This document shows, one piece after another, positions 32,499-43,238 of a stretch of 64,000 nucleotides of DNA. Within the stretch, counting starts at the first letter, position 1. Each line of letters begins with the position of its first letter. The position numbers and the translations under genes are program-made. The notes under the pieces are model-generated. The model ran no database searches, was not told the origin of the DNA, and saw only the letters and a list, made by a program, of their open reading frames with translations. The DNA comes from Arthrobacter sp. Y81. GTDB taxonomy: Bacteria; Actinomycetota; Actinomycetes; Actinomycetales; Micrococcaceae. The stretch covers positions 1-64,000 of the forward strand of contig NZ_PJIL01000005.1 of assembly GCF_002929335.1 (NCBI RefSeq). The letters are read 5' to 3'.

Positions 32499-34247
32499 AT
32501 GACCGAGGCACCAGCCCCCGCAGTCCCCACGGATGCCGCCAGTACCCAGGACCCCGACGCCGGCCTCCGCCAGCTCGCGGCGGAAACGTTCGGACTACCC
32601 CAGCTTCGCGCCGGCCAGCTCGCCGGGATGCGCGCCCTCGTCGCCGGCCGGGATGTCCTTGCCGTGATGCCCACCGGCTACGGCAAGTCGGCCATCTACC
32701 AGATGGCCGCGCTGCACCTTCACCGAAACCAGGACCAAGCCGCCCCGGACTCCAGCGGGCCGGGCAGCGCAAGGCGCGGTCCCGCCGTCGTGGTCTCCCC
32801 GCTGATCGCTCTGCAGGAGGACCAGCTGGACGGCCTGCTGGAGACGCTCGGCGGGGAGGCCGCCGTCGCCATCAACTCCGGCCGCAGCGATTCCGAAGTG
32901 AACGGTGCTTGGGAAGCCGCCGAGCGAGGCGACGCCGTCTTCGTGTTCCTGGCCCCCGAGCAGCTGGCCAGGACCGAGACCGTGGAACGGCTCGCGGCCC
33001 TGGACGTCTCGCTGTTCGTGGTGGACGAGGCACACTGCGTCTCCTCCTGGGGCCACGACTTCCGGCCCGACTACCTGCGCCTCGGCGAGGTCCGCGCACA
33101 GCTGGGCAACCCGCCTGTCGTCGGACTTACCGCCACCGCCTCTCCCCCGGTGCGCGACGAAATCCAGCAGCGCCTGAACATGTTGGACCCGCTGGTCTTG
33201 GTGCACGGCTTCGACCGGCCCAACATCCGGCTGGAGGTGGTCCGCCACCACAAAGACAAGGACAAACGCCGCACCGTGACCAAGCAGGTGGCCGCATTCA
33301 GGGGTCCCGGGCTGCTGTACGCCGCCACCCGCAAGGACACCGAGGCCTACGCCGCCGAGCTCACCGCCCTGGGCCTGCGCGCCGAGGCGTACCACGCCGG
33401 CCGGAAGCAGGGCGAGCGGGACCGCGTCCACCAGCAGTTCCTCGACGACCACCTCGACGTGGTGGTGGCCACCACCGCCTTCGGCATGGGCATCAACAAA
33501 CCCAACGTCCGCTTCGTCATCCACGCCGACATCCCCGATTCGCTGGACAGCTACTACCAGGAGATCGGCCGCTCCGGGCGCGACGGCGAACCTGCCGCCG
33601 CCGTCCTCCACTACCGGTCCGAGGACCTCGGGCTGCGCAAGTTCTTCGGCACCCACACCCCGGACGAGGAATCGCTCCTGGCCGTCCTCCAGGTGCTGCG
33701 CGCCGCCGTCGGGCCGGTCAAGCAGAAGGCGCTCGCCGAGCAGACCGGCTTCTCCCCGCGCAGGCTCACCGGACTGCTGAACCAGCTGCAGGAAACCCGA
33801 GCCGTCAAGGCCGGAAAGCGCGGCATCCGGCTCGAAGCGGGAGCCAAGCTGCCCGCGGTGGTGGAACGCGCCGTCGAACACGCAGAAGCACGCCAGCGGG
33901 TGGACCGCTCCCGCATCGAGATGATGCGCGGCTACGCCGAGACCGACGCCTGCCGGCGCCAGTTCCTGCTCGGCTACTTCGGCGAGGACCTCCCCGAGCC
34001 CTGCGGCAACTGCGATACCTGCACCGACGGCTCCGCCTACGAGGAGGATTACGACGACGACGCCGCGGCCGCCGCCGGCGGTGACCCTTTTCCGCTCCAG
34101 GCCGCCGTTACCCACAAGGAATGGGGGCCGGGCCTGGTGATGCGGCATGAGGAGGACACGATCACGGTGCTGTTCGAACAGGAAGGCTACAAAACGCTGT
34201 CCCGCCGGGCCGTGACGGATGGGAAACTGCTGACGCTCGCGACGTGA
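32499..34247 (+). CDS. recQ: RecQ-family ATP-dependent DNA helicase
   Basis: 582 residues from the ATG at 32499, preceded by CGGAG seven bases away (a longer start at 32457 lacks one). Motifs: 0/I QLRAGQLAGMRALVAG and MPTGYGKSAIYQ (Walker A), II VVDEAHCVSSWGHDFRPDY (DEAH), VI QEIGRSGRDG; then a zinc-binding C-terminal region with CRRQFLLGYFGE and CGNCDTC. The last about 50 residues (KEWGPGLVMRHEEDTITVLF) form an actinobacterial-type extra domain. It unwinds DNA 3'-5' in recombination and repair. A short fragment of this gene lies 2.7 kb upstream. Confidence 0.92.
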   Translation: MTEAPAPAVPTDAASTQDPDAGLRQLAAETFGLPQLRAGQLAGMRALVAGRDVLAVMPTGYGKSAIYQMAALHLHRNQDQAAPDSSGPGSARRGPAVVVSPLIALQEDQLDGLLETLGGEAAVAINSGRSDSEVNGAWEAAERGDAVFVFLAPEQLARTETVERLAALDVSLFVVDEAHCVSSWGHDFRPDYLRLGEVRAQLGNPPVVGLTATASPPVRDEIQQRLNMLDPLVLVHGFDRPNIRLEVVRHHKDKDKRRTVTKQVAAFRGPGLLYAATRKDTEAYAAELTALGLRAEAYHAGRKQGERDRVHQQFLDDHLDVVVATTAFGMGINKPNVRFVIHADIPDSLDSYYQEIGRSGRDGEPAAAVLHYRSEDLGLRKFFGTHTPDEESLLAVLQVLRAAVGPVKQKALAEQTGFSPRRLTGLLNQLQETRAVKAGKRGIRLEAGAKLPAVVERAVEHAEARQRVDRSRIEMMRGYAETDACRRQFLLGYFGEDLPEPCGNCDTCTDGSAYEEDYDDDAAAAAGGDPFPLQAAVTHKEWGPGLVMRHEEDTITVLFEQEGYKTLSRRAVTDGKLLTLAT

Positions 34248-34291
34248 CGGGTGCGATCCAGTTAATGGCGCCGATTCGGTAGTGTCAGGTC

Positions 34292-35593
34292 ATGGACAGC
34301 GGCACGTTGGTCAACTTCGCTTTGGTTCTCTTCTTCGTGCTGCTGGGAGGCGTCTTTGGCGGCACCGAAATGGCGCTGGTGTCCCTCCGGGAAAGCCAGG
34401 TGCGCCGGATTGAAAAGGCGGGGAAACGCGGGGCCAGGGCTGCAGCCTTGGCCCGGAATCCCAACCGCTTCCTCTCCACCGTCCAGATCGGTGTGACACT
34501 GTCCGGCTTCTTCTCAGCCGCCTATGGCGCGTCCACCATATCCCCCGACATCGAACCCATCCTGGAAGGCATGGGGTTCGGTCCCGCGGCTCAACCGGTG
34601 GCGTTTATCGGCATGACGCTGCTGGTGGCCTACCTTTCCCTGGTGCTCGGTGAGCTGGTGCCCAAGAGGCTGGCCATGCAGAGCGCTGTGGGCTTCACGA
34701 AGGTCCTGGCCCCGCCGCTGGTCGTCCTCTCCGAAATCATGCGGCCCGTCATCTGGCTGCTGTCCGTTTCCACCGACGCCGTGGTCAAGCTCTTTGGCCG
34801 TGATCCGCACGCCAAACGGGAGGGCATCAGCTCCGAGGAACTCTGGGACATGGTGGCGGAAAGCGACCTCCTGGAAGAAAGCAGCCGGCGCATCCTGACC
34901 GACGTGTTTGGCGCCGGGGACCGCACCCTGCAGGAGGTCATGCGCCCGCGCACCGAGGTGACATTCATCGACGGCATCATGAGTATCGCCGACGCACGCG
35001 GCATGGTCCGGGACGGCCCGTATTCGCGTTTTCCCGTGATTGGCAGGACCCCGGACGACGTCCTGGGATTCGTCCATATCCGCGACCTGATGCCCCGGGA
35101 TGAACATCAGGACCAGGGAATGGTGAAGGACATTGTCCGTGAGATCCTCCCGCTGCCGGGGACGAACAGGGTGCTGCCCTCGCTGTCCCGGATGCGCAGG
35201 CTGGGCCACCACATAGCGCTGGTGGTGGACGAATACGGCGGCACGGACGGCATCGTCACGCTGGAAGACCTCGTGGAGGAACTCGTCGGCGAAATTTACG
35301 ACGAATACGACACCGGGGCCGACCACGAGGACCGCGTCACCGTGGCCAACGGATCCATCGACGTGGACGGCGGCCTGATCCTGCAGGAATTCGCGGCAGC
35401 CTCCGGCATCACGCTGCCGGAGGGCCGCTACGAGACAGTGGCCGGCTTCGTCATCTCCCGTCTGGGCCGCCTGCCCGTCATCGGTGACCGGGTGGAGGTG
35501 GGCGGCCATGTGCTGACGGTCCTCGCGATGGACCGGCTCCGCATTGCCCGGATCCGGGTGACGCCGGTGGCCGGGCAGCCGACGGCACTCTGA
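34292..35593 (+). CDS. Hemolysin C/CNNM family membrane protein (DUF21-CBS-CorC)
   Basis: 433 residues. DUF21 transmembrane domain (about 1-190; [20 protein letters not shown]), two CBS domains (about 210-330; [12 protein letters not shown] and FVHIRDLM), then a CorC/HlyC transporter-associated domain with [20 protein letters not shown]. The family is involved in divalent cation (Mg/Co) homeostasis, despite the historical hemolysin label. Well-formed full-length protein. Confidence 0.9.
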   Translation: MDSGTLVNFALVLFFVLLGGVFGGTEMALVSLRESQVRRIEKAGKRGARAAALARNPNRFLSTVQIGVTLSGFFSAAYGASTISPDIEPILEGMGFGPAAQPVAFIGMTLLVAYLSLVLGELVPKRLAMQSAVGFTKVLAPPLVVLSEIMRPVIWLLSVSTDAVVKLFGRDPHAKREGISSEELWDMVAESDLLEESSRRILTDVFGAGDRTLQEVMRPRTEVTFIDGIMSIADARGMVRDGPYSRFPVIGRTPDDVLGFVHIRDLMPRDEHQDQGMVKDIVREILPLPGTNRVLPSLSRMRRLGHHIALVVDEYGGTDGIVTLEDLVEELVGEIYDEYDTGADHEDRVTVANGSIDVDGGLILQEFAAASGITLPEGRYETVAGFVISRLGRLPVIGDRVEVGGHVLTVLAMDRLRIARIRVTPVAGQPTAL

Positions 35594-35600
35594 GCAGGCG

Positions 35601-36364
<764 letters not shown>

Positions 36365-36368
<4 letters not shown>

Positions 36369-37423
36369 CCTTTTCCTCCAAACTCATTGCCGAGCGGCCC
36401 ACCGGGAACGCCCGGCCCACCGGGAACACCGGGGCCGCCGGAAACCGCCGTCGGTTCCGCCGTCGTGCCTTCCTTGCCTGCCTTGGCCCGTCCGGTCCCG
36501 CGCGAGAACCGCTTTTCAATGAAGTGCTGGCCCACCATCAGCACGGAGGTGAAGAGCAGGTACCAGAGGGACGCCACTATCAGCAGCGGCACCGGCGTGA
36601 ACGTCACCGCGGAAATACCACGGGACACCCCGTAGAGGTCAACGCTCAACGGGATCGCCGCCACCAGCGAGGTGGTTTTGAGCATCGAGATCACCTCATT
36701 GCCGGTAGGCGGAATGATAATCTTCATCGCCTGCGGAACCACCACGTAACGCATGGTCTGCCCCCAGGACATCGCCAGCGCCGTCGACGCCTCCGCTTGC
36801 CCCTCGTCCACTGACAGCAGCCCGGCCCGAACGATCTCGGACATGTAGGCGGCCTCGTTGAGGGCCAACCCGATCACCGCGGTGATGAAGAGGTTGGTGA
36901 AGACCTCATTCGGGATTGTGACCCACGGGTCCATGAACGGGATGCCCAGCGTAAACACGGGATAGATGAGCGCCACGATGCCCCAGAAAACCAGCTGCAC
37001 GTAGACCGGGGTTCCCCGGAAAATCCAGATATACAGCCAGGCGATGCTCTTCAGCACAGGGTTGGGCGAAAGGCGCATGATGGCCAGCAGCAGTCCGATC
37101 ACGATCGCGCCGATCATCGCGTAGATGGTCAGCCACAGCGTCACCCACGCAGCCTGGCTGATCCGGCGGTCGAAGATGTACTTGCCCACGTCCGCCCAGC
37201 CGTAGTCCGGGCGCTGGGCGGCATCCAGCACAAAGACCGCCAAGCCGATGATGAGGAGAACCGCCACCACGTTCCGCCACGGGTGGCGCAACGGGATGGC
37301 CACGATCGCTTCCGGCGGCGGGCCGTCCGTGTCCGGACCTTGCCCGGCCCGCGGCCTCCTGCTGGGACCCGGTTTCCTGCCGGGTTCCGCCTCAATCATC
37401 CGGCCGGATTCCGGCTCGCTCAT
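36365..37423 (-). CDS. Amino-acid ABC transporter permease with long N- and C-terminal extensions
   Basis: 352 residues, longer than the usual 220-300. The N-terminal about 45 residues are Pro/Arg/Gly-rich and presumably cytoplasmic; five to six helices follow with the coupling loop [20 protein letters not shown]. The C-terminal tail has collagen-like repeats: [15 protein letters not shown]. The gene overlaps the ATPase gene by four bases and lies six bases after the binding-protein gene, so the operon is tightly coupled. Confidence 0.9.
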
Positions 37424-37429
37424 GGTGTA

Positions 37430-38332
37430 TCACCCCTTGGCTGCGACGTTGAGGTCCGCCGTCTTCACTCCGCCGGCTTCCACTCCCCACTTGGACAGGA
37501 TCTTGGTGTAGGTACCGTCGTCGATCAGCGACTGGAGGGCTTTCTGGAGGACCGGCGTAAATTCGCTGCCCTGGGCCACGGGGATCCCGTACGGCGCCAC
37601 TTCGAAGGCGTCGCCGGCGGTCTGCAGCTTGTCCTTCGTCTTGGAGATCGCATAGAGGGTCACGGGCGAATCGGCGCTCATGGCGTCCACCTGGCCCACA
37701 ACGAGGGCGTTGGTGGCCTGGTCCTGGGCGTCGTACTTGAAGATGGTGATGGCCGGCTTGCCGGCGTCGGTGCAGGCCTTCGACTTGGCGGGCACTTCGT
37801 GGGTGTCCTCATACGTGGTTGCCTGGACGGCCACCTTGAGCCCGCAGGCGTTGTTGGGGTCCACGGTCTTGCCCTTGGGGGCGGCCCACTGGATCCCGGC
37901 GGAGTAGTAGTTCACGAAGTCCACCTGCTTTTCGCGTTCCAGCGTGTCCGTGAAGGAGGACATGCCCATGTCATCCTTCCCCGCGCGCACGGCGGGAAGG
38001 ATGTTGTCGAAAGTGCCGATGTCGAAATTGACCTTCAAGCCCATGACCTTGCCCAGGGCGTTGGTGAGGTCCACTGACCAGCCTGCGGGCGCACCGTTGT
38101 CGTCCTTGAACTCGTTGGGCGGGTAGTTGTTGGCCATGCCGACGTTGAGCACGCCGGAGTTCTTCATCTTCTCCGGAAGCATCGCGGCAATGGAGTCATT
38201 CTTTTTCACGTCGACGGCGTCTGCGGTGCCGGATGCGCCGCCGGTGGCTGCCGGTTGGCTGTTGTCGACGCAGCCGGAGAGCGCGAGCGCCGTGGCTATG
38301 GTGAGGACGGGAAGTAGGTATCGGGTGCGCAT
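37430..38332 (-). CDS. Extracellular solute-binding lipoprotein (amino-acid type)
   Basis: 300 residues. Signal peptide with lipobox ALSGC (Cys21), a flexible Ser/Ala-rich linker, and a type 3 solute-binding domain (MANNYPPNEFKDDNGAPAGW; DDMGMSSFTDTLEREKQVDF). Anchored outside the membrane, it captures the substrate for the permease that follows after six bases. AAGGAA lies upstream of the ATG. Confidence 0.92.
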   Translation of the reverse strand: MRTRYLLPVLTIATALALSGCVDNSQPAATGGASGTADAVDVKKNDSIAAMLPEKMKNSGVLNVGMANNYPPNEFKDDNGAPAGWSVDLTNALGKVMGLKVNFDIGTFDNILPAVRAGKDDMGMSSFTDTLEREKQVDFVNYYSAGIQWAAPKGKTVDPNNACGLKVAVQATTYEDTHEVPAKSKACTDAGKPAITIFKYDAQDQATNALVVGQVDAMSADSPVTLYAISKTKDKLQTAGDAFEVAPYGIPVAQGSEFTPVLQKALQSLIDDGTYTKILSKWGVEAGGVKTADLNVAAKG

Positions 38333-38363
38333 GGTTTCCTTAGCTGTTCAGAGATTCACAGGT

Positions 38364-38381
38364 TCCCGCAAGTCTGCGGGA
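38364..38381. terminator. Small hairpin between oxidase and binding-protein genes
   Basis: TCCCGCA (38364-38370) pairs with TGCGGGA (38375-38381) around AGTC in the interval between the oxidase stop and the binding-protein start. It may modulate read-through within the operon. Confidence 0.4.
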
Positions 38382-38415
38382 GGAGGGCACTGTGTGCCTG
38401 CATGTTCAGAACTCG

Positions 38416-39687
38416 TTAGTGCGTGTTGCCTGACGCCGTTGTTTCGATGATTTCTCCGGAACGGCGGATGTCCCGGAGAATTTCCCCGCCTCGAGCCTTC
38501 AATTCGGAAATGCTGGAAACGCCTACTAACGTCATGGTACGCCGCAGTTCGTCCCCGAAGATCTCGATAATGCGCCCGACACCCGGTGACCCGGCAGCCA
38601 CCAATCCGTACAGGTAGGCCCTGCCGATGGAGCAGGCGTCGGCACCCAGCGCCAGCGCCTTGAGGATGTCGCTGCCCCGCCGGATTCCCGAGTCCACATA
38701 GATCTCCATCGAATCGCCCACCCGCTCGCGGGATTCCTGCAGCACGTCCATCGGACTCAGCATGTGGTCCAGTTGGCGGCCGCCGTGGTTGCTGAGCTGG
38801 ACGGCATCCAGGCCGATCCGGGCGGCCTTTTCGACGTCGGCCGGGTTGACGCAGCCCTTGAGCACGATCTTGCCCTGCCACGCCTGCCGCAAGGCTTCCA
38901 GTTCCTTCCATCCGCTGGTCGCATCCGAGTGGCCAAGGATGTGCTGCCACATCGACGGGGTGACCACGGAGGTGGCCGCCGCACTGTGCGGATCCAGGTT
39001 CGGAAAACTGATTCCGTCCGACTTCAGGAAGTTGATCCACCAGGAAGGCCGCCGGGCAATGTCCGCCATGGTGGAAAGCGTCAGCGCGGGAGGCGCGGTG
39101 AAGCCGTTGTGCAGGTCCCGTTCCCTGGCGCCGAGCGCCCGCGTATCGACGCCGACAATCAGTGTGCTGAATCCGGCGGCTTCGCAGCGCTCCAGTTTGT
39201 CCTTCAGCGCCTGGGCGTCGGAGGTGAGCCCGATGTTGAACCAGCGGTCAAGTGCCGGGTGGCCTTCCGCAATGGTTTCCATGGCCACGGTGCTCAGCCC
39301 GGCCAGCCCGTACGGGATGCGGGCCCGGTCGGCGGCGGCCGCGACGGCCAACTCGCCCTCGGGATGGAACAGGCGGGTTGCCCCGGTTGGCGTCAACGTC
39401 AGGGGCAGGGCACTGTCTTTTCCGAGCAACGTCGTGCGGGTGTCGGGTCCGGAGACCGGGCCCCAGCTGGGCATGAGCGCCCAGGAATCGAAGACGGCGC
39501 GGTTGCGGCGCAGCGTCACTTCGTCTTCAGAGCCGCCGTCGAGATAGTCAAAAATCCCGGCCGGCAGGACTCTCTGCGCCGACTTTCGGTATTCCTCCAC
39601 ATTGAAAGCGTTGGCCAGCACACGGCGCCGTCGGGATAGTACGGGGGCTTTGACCTGGATGAGCTGCCTGGCTTCGCTGATTTTCAA
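38416..39687 (-). CDS. FMN-dependent alpha-hydroxy-acid oxidase/dehydrogenase (LldD-like)
   Basis: 423 residues with the FMN hydroxy-acid family fold: early PAGIFDYLDGGSEDE, middle PTGATRLFHPEGELA, and the active-site motif QLSNHGGRQLD with the catalytic His, followed by YVDSGIRRGSDILKALALGA for phosphate binding. It oxidises an (S)-2-hydroxy acid such as lactate or glycolate to the 2-oxo acid with FMN. First gene of the transporter operon and divergent from a PucR regulator. The coupled amino-acid-type ABC importer suggests a polar hydroxy-acid or amino-acid-like substrate rather than plain lactate. Confidence 0.87.
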   Translation of the reverse strand: MKISEARQLIQVKAPVLSRRRRVLANAFNVEEYRKSAQRVLPAGIFDYLDGGSEDEVTLRRNRAVFDSWALMPSWGPVSGPDTRTTLLGKDSALPLTLTPTGATRLFHPEGELAVAAAADRARIPYGLAGLSTVAMETIAEGHPALDRWFNIGLTSDAQALKDKLERCEAAGFSTLIVGVDTRALGARERDLHNGFTAPPALTLSTMADIARRPSWWINFLKSDGISFPNLDPHSAAATSVVTPSMWQHILGHSDATSGWKELEALRQAWQGKIVLKGCVNPADVEKAARIGLDAVQLSNHGGRQLDHMLSPMDVLQESRERVGDSMEIYVDSGIRRGSDILKALALGADACSIGRAYLYGLVAAGSPGVGRIIEIFGDELRRTMTLVGVSSISELKARGGEILRDIRRSGEIIETTASGNTH

Positions 39688-39819
39688 TTGCGGCCTTCCA
39701 GTTCGTGCGTGCGTTACCGTTCAGCGTAGGAACGGGAAGCCCATGCCACTATGGAGATAACGACAAATTTAGGGGCATTCCATTAGGACCACCTACCAAA
39801 CCGTGCAGGCGGCGGCACC

Positions 39820-41451
39820 GTGAGTCTCCCCGCGGCGGAGAATCACGGTCTGCCCACTCTGGCGGATGTCGCGCGCTCGGCGGGATCGGAAATTGTCAGC
39901 CTCGTCGAAATGCCGGCCGATGACCAGAAGCTTGTGGCGGGTTCCGTGCTGTACGACTCGACGGCCCGGCCCGCCACGTTCCCCGGCGCTGTTGCCCTGG
40001 CCATCGGCCTGTCGCTGTCCGGAAAGCGTCTACGCGTGAAGGTCCAGGAGCTCCACGACGCCGGCTACGTGGCAATAGTTTACAAGTCCAACGGCAACCC
40101 GGATGCCGCCCTCCGCGCAGCCGCCAGGGAGACGGGGATGGCCCTCTTCCGTGCCTCCGACTCGGTTCCGTGGAACCAGCTGGCGGAGATCATGGACGCG
40201 GCGGTGGTCCCGCACCGGCAGTCAGGCCGCACCCTGGTGGACATCCGCCCCGGGGACCTGTTCGACCTGGCCAACATCGTCGCGGCCCAGGCCGGGGGCG
40301 CCATTGCGATCGCCGATCCGGACCAGACGATCCTGGCTTATTCGACCCTCCCGGACCAGCCCATTGACGAGACGCGGCGGAGCTCGATCCTGCGTCTGCA
40401 CGTGCCGCATTCCGTTCAGACCGACAAGGACTACCGGCGCGTCCATGCCGCCAGCGATGCGCTGAATGTGGCGACGGAGGACCCCCGGCTCCGTCGCACG
40501 GCCATCGCCATCCGGGCCGGCGGCGCCGTGCTGGGAACGCTCTGGCTGCTCGAACGCGCCGAACACCACAACGAGGACGCGCACCGGATCCTGCGTGAAG
40601 CTGCCAACGTTGCCGCGCTCCATATCCTGCACAAGCGCACAACGTACGTCTCGAATCTCACCCGCCAGATGGACCTGGTCCGGCCGCTGCTGTTCGAACC
40701 GGAGCGCGCCGAGCTGGCCGCCATGCGGCTGGGAATATCGGCATCTTCGATCCGTGTGGCCGCCCTCAGCGTCTGGCCGGCGGACGCCATAGCCGCCGAA
40801 ACACTGCAATCACGCCTCAGGCTCTTCGACACCATCCGGACCGCCTGCGCCATCCGGCTGCCCTCCGCCGTCTGTGGGCTCTCGGACGGCATCGTGTACA
40901 TCGTCCTGCCGCAGAGCACAGAAGCGTCCGTGCAGTTTCAGCGCGGCGCCATTCTCAAAATTGTCCAGAACGCGCGGCGGCTTCTTTCACGCCCGGTCCT
41001 GGCCGCCCTGGGCGTGGCGGCCGCGATCGACCGGCTTGCAGAGTCCCGGGTCAACGCGGAACTGGTCCTGTCCGAACTGGTTCGCAACGTCGTCGAGGGC
41101 CGCATACCCGCCGACTCCGATGACGTGGTGGCCGACGACGACTCCCTCGGCTCACGGCTGCAGCTGCGCCAGATCGTCTCGTCGCTGACGGCGTCCGGTC
41201 AACTGCCGGGAACCCACGCCCTCAGGATCGCCGAGTACGACGAACACCATAAGAAATCCTTTGAAGAGACCATCCACGCCTACCTGAGCTGCGGCGGCAA
41301 CGCGATCGAGGCCGCCAAGTCCCTCGACGTGCACGTCAACACGGTCCGCTACCGCTTATCCCGGGTGGAGGCCCTCTTCGGCATCGACCTGGACGATCCC
41401 GAAACGCGCCTGCTCGTGTGGCTGCAGTTGTGGGCGAGACACAACCAGTAG
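39820..41451 (+). CDS. PucR-family transcriptional regulator
   Basis: 543 residues. An N-terminal purine-catabolism-type sensory part (about 1-130), a GAF-like middle (about 140-260), and the characteristic C-terminal PucR helix-turn-helix: IHAYLSCGGNAIEAAKSLDV, HVNTVRYRLSRVEALFGIDL. The start is the GTG at 39820. It is divergent from the hydroxy-acid oxidase operon and convergent with the MFS gene. PucR proteins are usually activators that respond to a catabolic intermediate; here the likely target is the oxidase-ABC operon. Confidence 0.87.
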   Translation: MSLPAAENHGLPTLADVARSAGSEIVSLVEMPADDQKLVAGSVLYDSTARPATFPGAVALAIGLSLSGKRLRVKVQELHDAGYVAIVYKSNGNPDAALRAAARETGMALFRASDSVPWNQLAEIMDAAVVPHRQSGRTLVDIRPGDLFDLANIVAAQAGGAIAIADPDQTILAYSTLPDQPIDETRRSSILRLHVPHSVQTDKDYRRVHAASDALNVATEDPRLRRTAIAIRAGGAVLGTLWLLERAEHHNEDAHRILREAANVAALHILHKRTTYVSNLTRQMDLVRPLLFEPERAELAAMRLGISASSIRVAALSVWPADAIAAETLQSRLRLFDTIRTACAIRLPSAVCGLSDGIVYIVLPQSTEASVQFQRGAILKIVQNARRLLSRPVLAALGVAAAIDRLAESRVNAELVLSELVRNVVEGRIPADSDDVVADDDSLGSRLQLRQIVSSLTASGQLPGTHALRIAEYDEHHKKSFEETIHAYLSCGGNAIEAAKSLDVHVNTVRYRLSRVEALFGIDLDDPETRLLVWLQLWARHNQ

Positions 41452-41462
41452 GGCCGCTTCCG

Positions 41463-42977
41463 TCAACTGCCCGGCGTCGTCCCCGCGTGTCCCACGTGCG
41501 CCGCCCTCGCGGTTTCGTAGCTGCTGTCGAACGGCAGCGTGTCCATGTCCAGCAGCGGGTTCTCGTCCTGCGTCGCCACCAGTTCGCGGGCCGCTTCGTC
41601 CGAGTCCACGCTGGGCATCGACCCGGGCAGGTGCCGCCGGGCGGATTCGGGCAGGAAGTAAATGGTGACCGCGGCGATCGCCGAGGTGGCCATCAGGTAG
41701 TACGCGGGCATCATGTCGTTGCCTGTCGCCTGGATGAGGGAGGCAATGATGAAGGGGGTGGTGCCGCCGAAGATCGCCACGGCGAAGTTGTAGGCGATGC
41801 CCATGGCCCCGTAGCGGTGGGCCGTGGGGAACAGCGCCGGCAGCGCCGAGGCGAGATTCGCCACGTAGAACGTCACCGGGAAGGCGACCAGGGCAAGGCC
41901 CGTGAGGGTGGCCGGGACGGTTCCGACCGAGATCAGCAGGAAGGCGGGGATCGACAGCACTACGGTACTGACGGCACCGATCCAGAGCACGGGGCGCCGC
42001 CCGATCCGGTCCGAGAGATGACCGGTGAGCGGGATGCACAGTGACATGACCACCAGGACCGGGATGGTCAGCAGCGTCCCGTGGATCTCGTCGTATCCTT
42101 TGTTGCTGGTCAGGTATGTGGGCATGTAGGACGTGAGCGCGTAGCCCACCGTGTTGGCCGCCGCCACGAGGATCATGGCCAGAACGATCCTGCGCCAATA
42201 GGTCCTGAAGATCCCTGCCGGGCCGATGGCTCCGAGCAGCTCGCCGGTCTCGGGGTGCCGGGCTGATTCCTCTTCCGCTTCCAGGGTTGCCTGGAACACC
42301 GGTGATTCCTCGATCTTCATCCGGAAGTAGATGGCGATGATGCCTAACGGACCGGCAACCAGGAACGGGATGCGCCAGCCCCACGCCTCCATCTGCTCCT
42401 GGCCCAGGGTCAGCTGAAGCACGGAGACCAGGCCCGCGCCGATGGCAAATCCCAGGTAGCTGCCCATGTCGAGGAAGCTGGCGAAGAAGCCGCGGCGCCT
42501 GTCCGGCGAATGCTCGCAAACGAAGGTGGTTGCACCCGCGTACTCGCCGCCGGTGGAAAAGCCCTGGACCAGCTTGGTGACCACCAGCAGCACCGCGGCC
42601 CAGATGCCCAGCACGGAATAGCCCGGGAGCAGCCCGACGGCGAAGGTGGCCGCCGCCATGAGCATCAGGGTCATGGCCAGCACTTTCTGGCGGCCAATCT
42701 TGTCCCCCAGCCAGCCGAAGAAGATGCCACCCAAGGGGCGGGCGATAAACGTGGCGCCGAAGGTTCCCAGCAGGAACAGGTTCTGCACCGCTTTGTCGGC
42801 TTCGGGCAGGAACACCGGACCCATGGTGGTGATCAGATAACCGAACACACCGACGTCGTACCACTCCATGGTGTTGCCGACGATGGTGCCGCCCAGCGCT
42901 TTCCTCAGCGTGGGATGGTGGACGACATTGACGTCCGAGAAACGGAGGCGGCGCTTTTTCGGAGGCTGAACGGTCAT
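41463..42977 (-). CDS. MHS-family MFS transporter (metabolite:H+ symporter)
   Basis: 504 residues starting at the ATG at 42977 with GGGAGGG upstream. 12 transmembrane helices; the MHS signature is visible in NTMEWYDVGVFGYLIT and FGWLGDKIGRQKVLAMTLML, and in the RPLGGIFFG loop. Close family members import citrate, ketoglutarate, shikimate, proline/betaine or hydroxy acids with protons. Convergent with the PucR gene (12 bp between stops). An aliphatic acid cargo would fit the adjacent oxidase cluster but is inference. Confidence 0.86.
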   Translation of the reverse strand: MTVQPPKKRRLRFSDVNVVHHPTLRKALGGTIVGNTMEWYDVGVFGYLITTMGPVFLPEADKAVQNLFLLGTFGATFIARPLGGIFFGWLGDKIGRQKVLAMTLMLMAAATFAVGLLPGYSVLGIWAAVLLVVTKLVQGFSTGGEYAGATTFVCEHSPDRRRGFFASFLDMGSYLGFAIGAGLVSVLQLTLGQEQMEAWGWRIPFLVAGPLGIIAIYFRMKIEESPVFQATLEAEEESARHPETGELLGAIGPAGIFRTYWRRIVLAMILVAAANTVGYALTSYMPTYLTSNKGYDEIHGTLLTIPVLVVMSLCIPLTGHLSDRIGRRPVLWIGAVSTVVLSIPAFLLISVGTVPATLTGLALVAFPVTFYVANLASALPALFPTAHRYGAMGIAYNFAVAIFGGTTPFIIASLIQATGNDMMPAYYLMATSAIAAVTIYFLPESARRHLPGSMPSVDSDEAARELVATQDENPLLDMDTLPFDSSYETARAAHVGHAGTTPGS

Positions 42978-43209
42978 GGCCGCGGCCCTCCCGCGTCGAC
43001 GTTGATCTGGCCCCGGCACTGGCTCTGAAGCATTTTCATTCCTCCACGGGAGGTCACGCGTCATCCCCAAATGGCGCCATCTTGGGCGTTGGACTCACGG
43101 TGCTCCGATCATTTTCGCACTGCCGCCCCGGCACATCAATGAAATACCGTGCTTCTCCGGTTGACGGTGGAACTCAGCCGCCGGTTACGGCCAAGAAAAC
43201 CCTCGACAT

Positions 43210-43225
43210 GTGACCAATTGGTCAC
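43210..43225. promoter_or_regulatory. Perfect 16-bp palindrome, operator of the ArsR-type gene
   Basis: GTGACCAATTGGTCAC is its own reverse complement and ends 13 bp before the GTG start of the ArsR-SRPBCC fusion gene. Site, symmetry and gene order indicate an autoregulatory operator that overlaps the promoter or leader. Confidence 0.75.
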
Positions 43226-43238
43226 CTATTCTGGAGCT

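Noticed and set aside
32595..34148. Long open frame antisense to recQ (517 codons)
   Set aside because: Mirror frame of a GC-rich gene; Gly/Val/His-rich with no domain, while the opposite strand has all helicase motifs.
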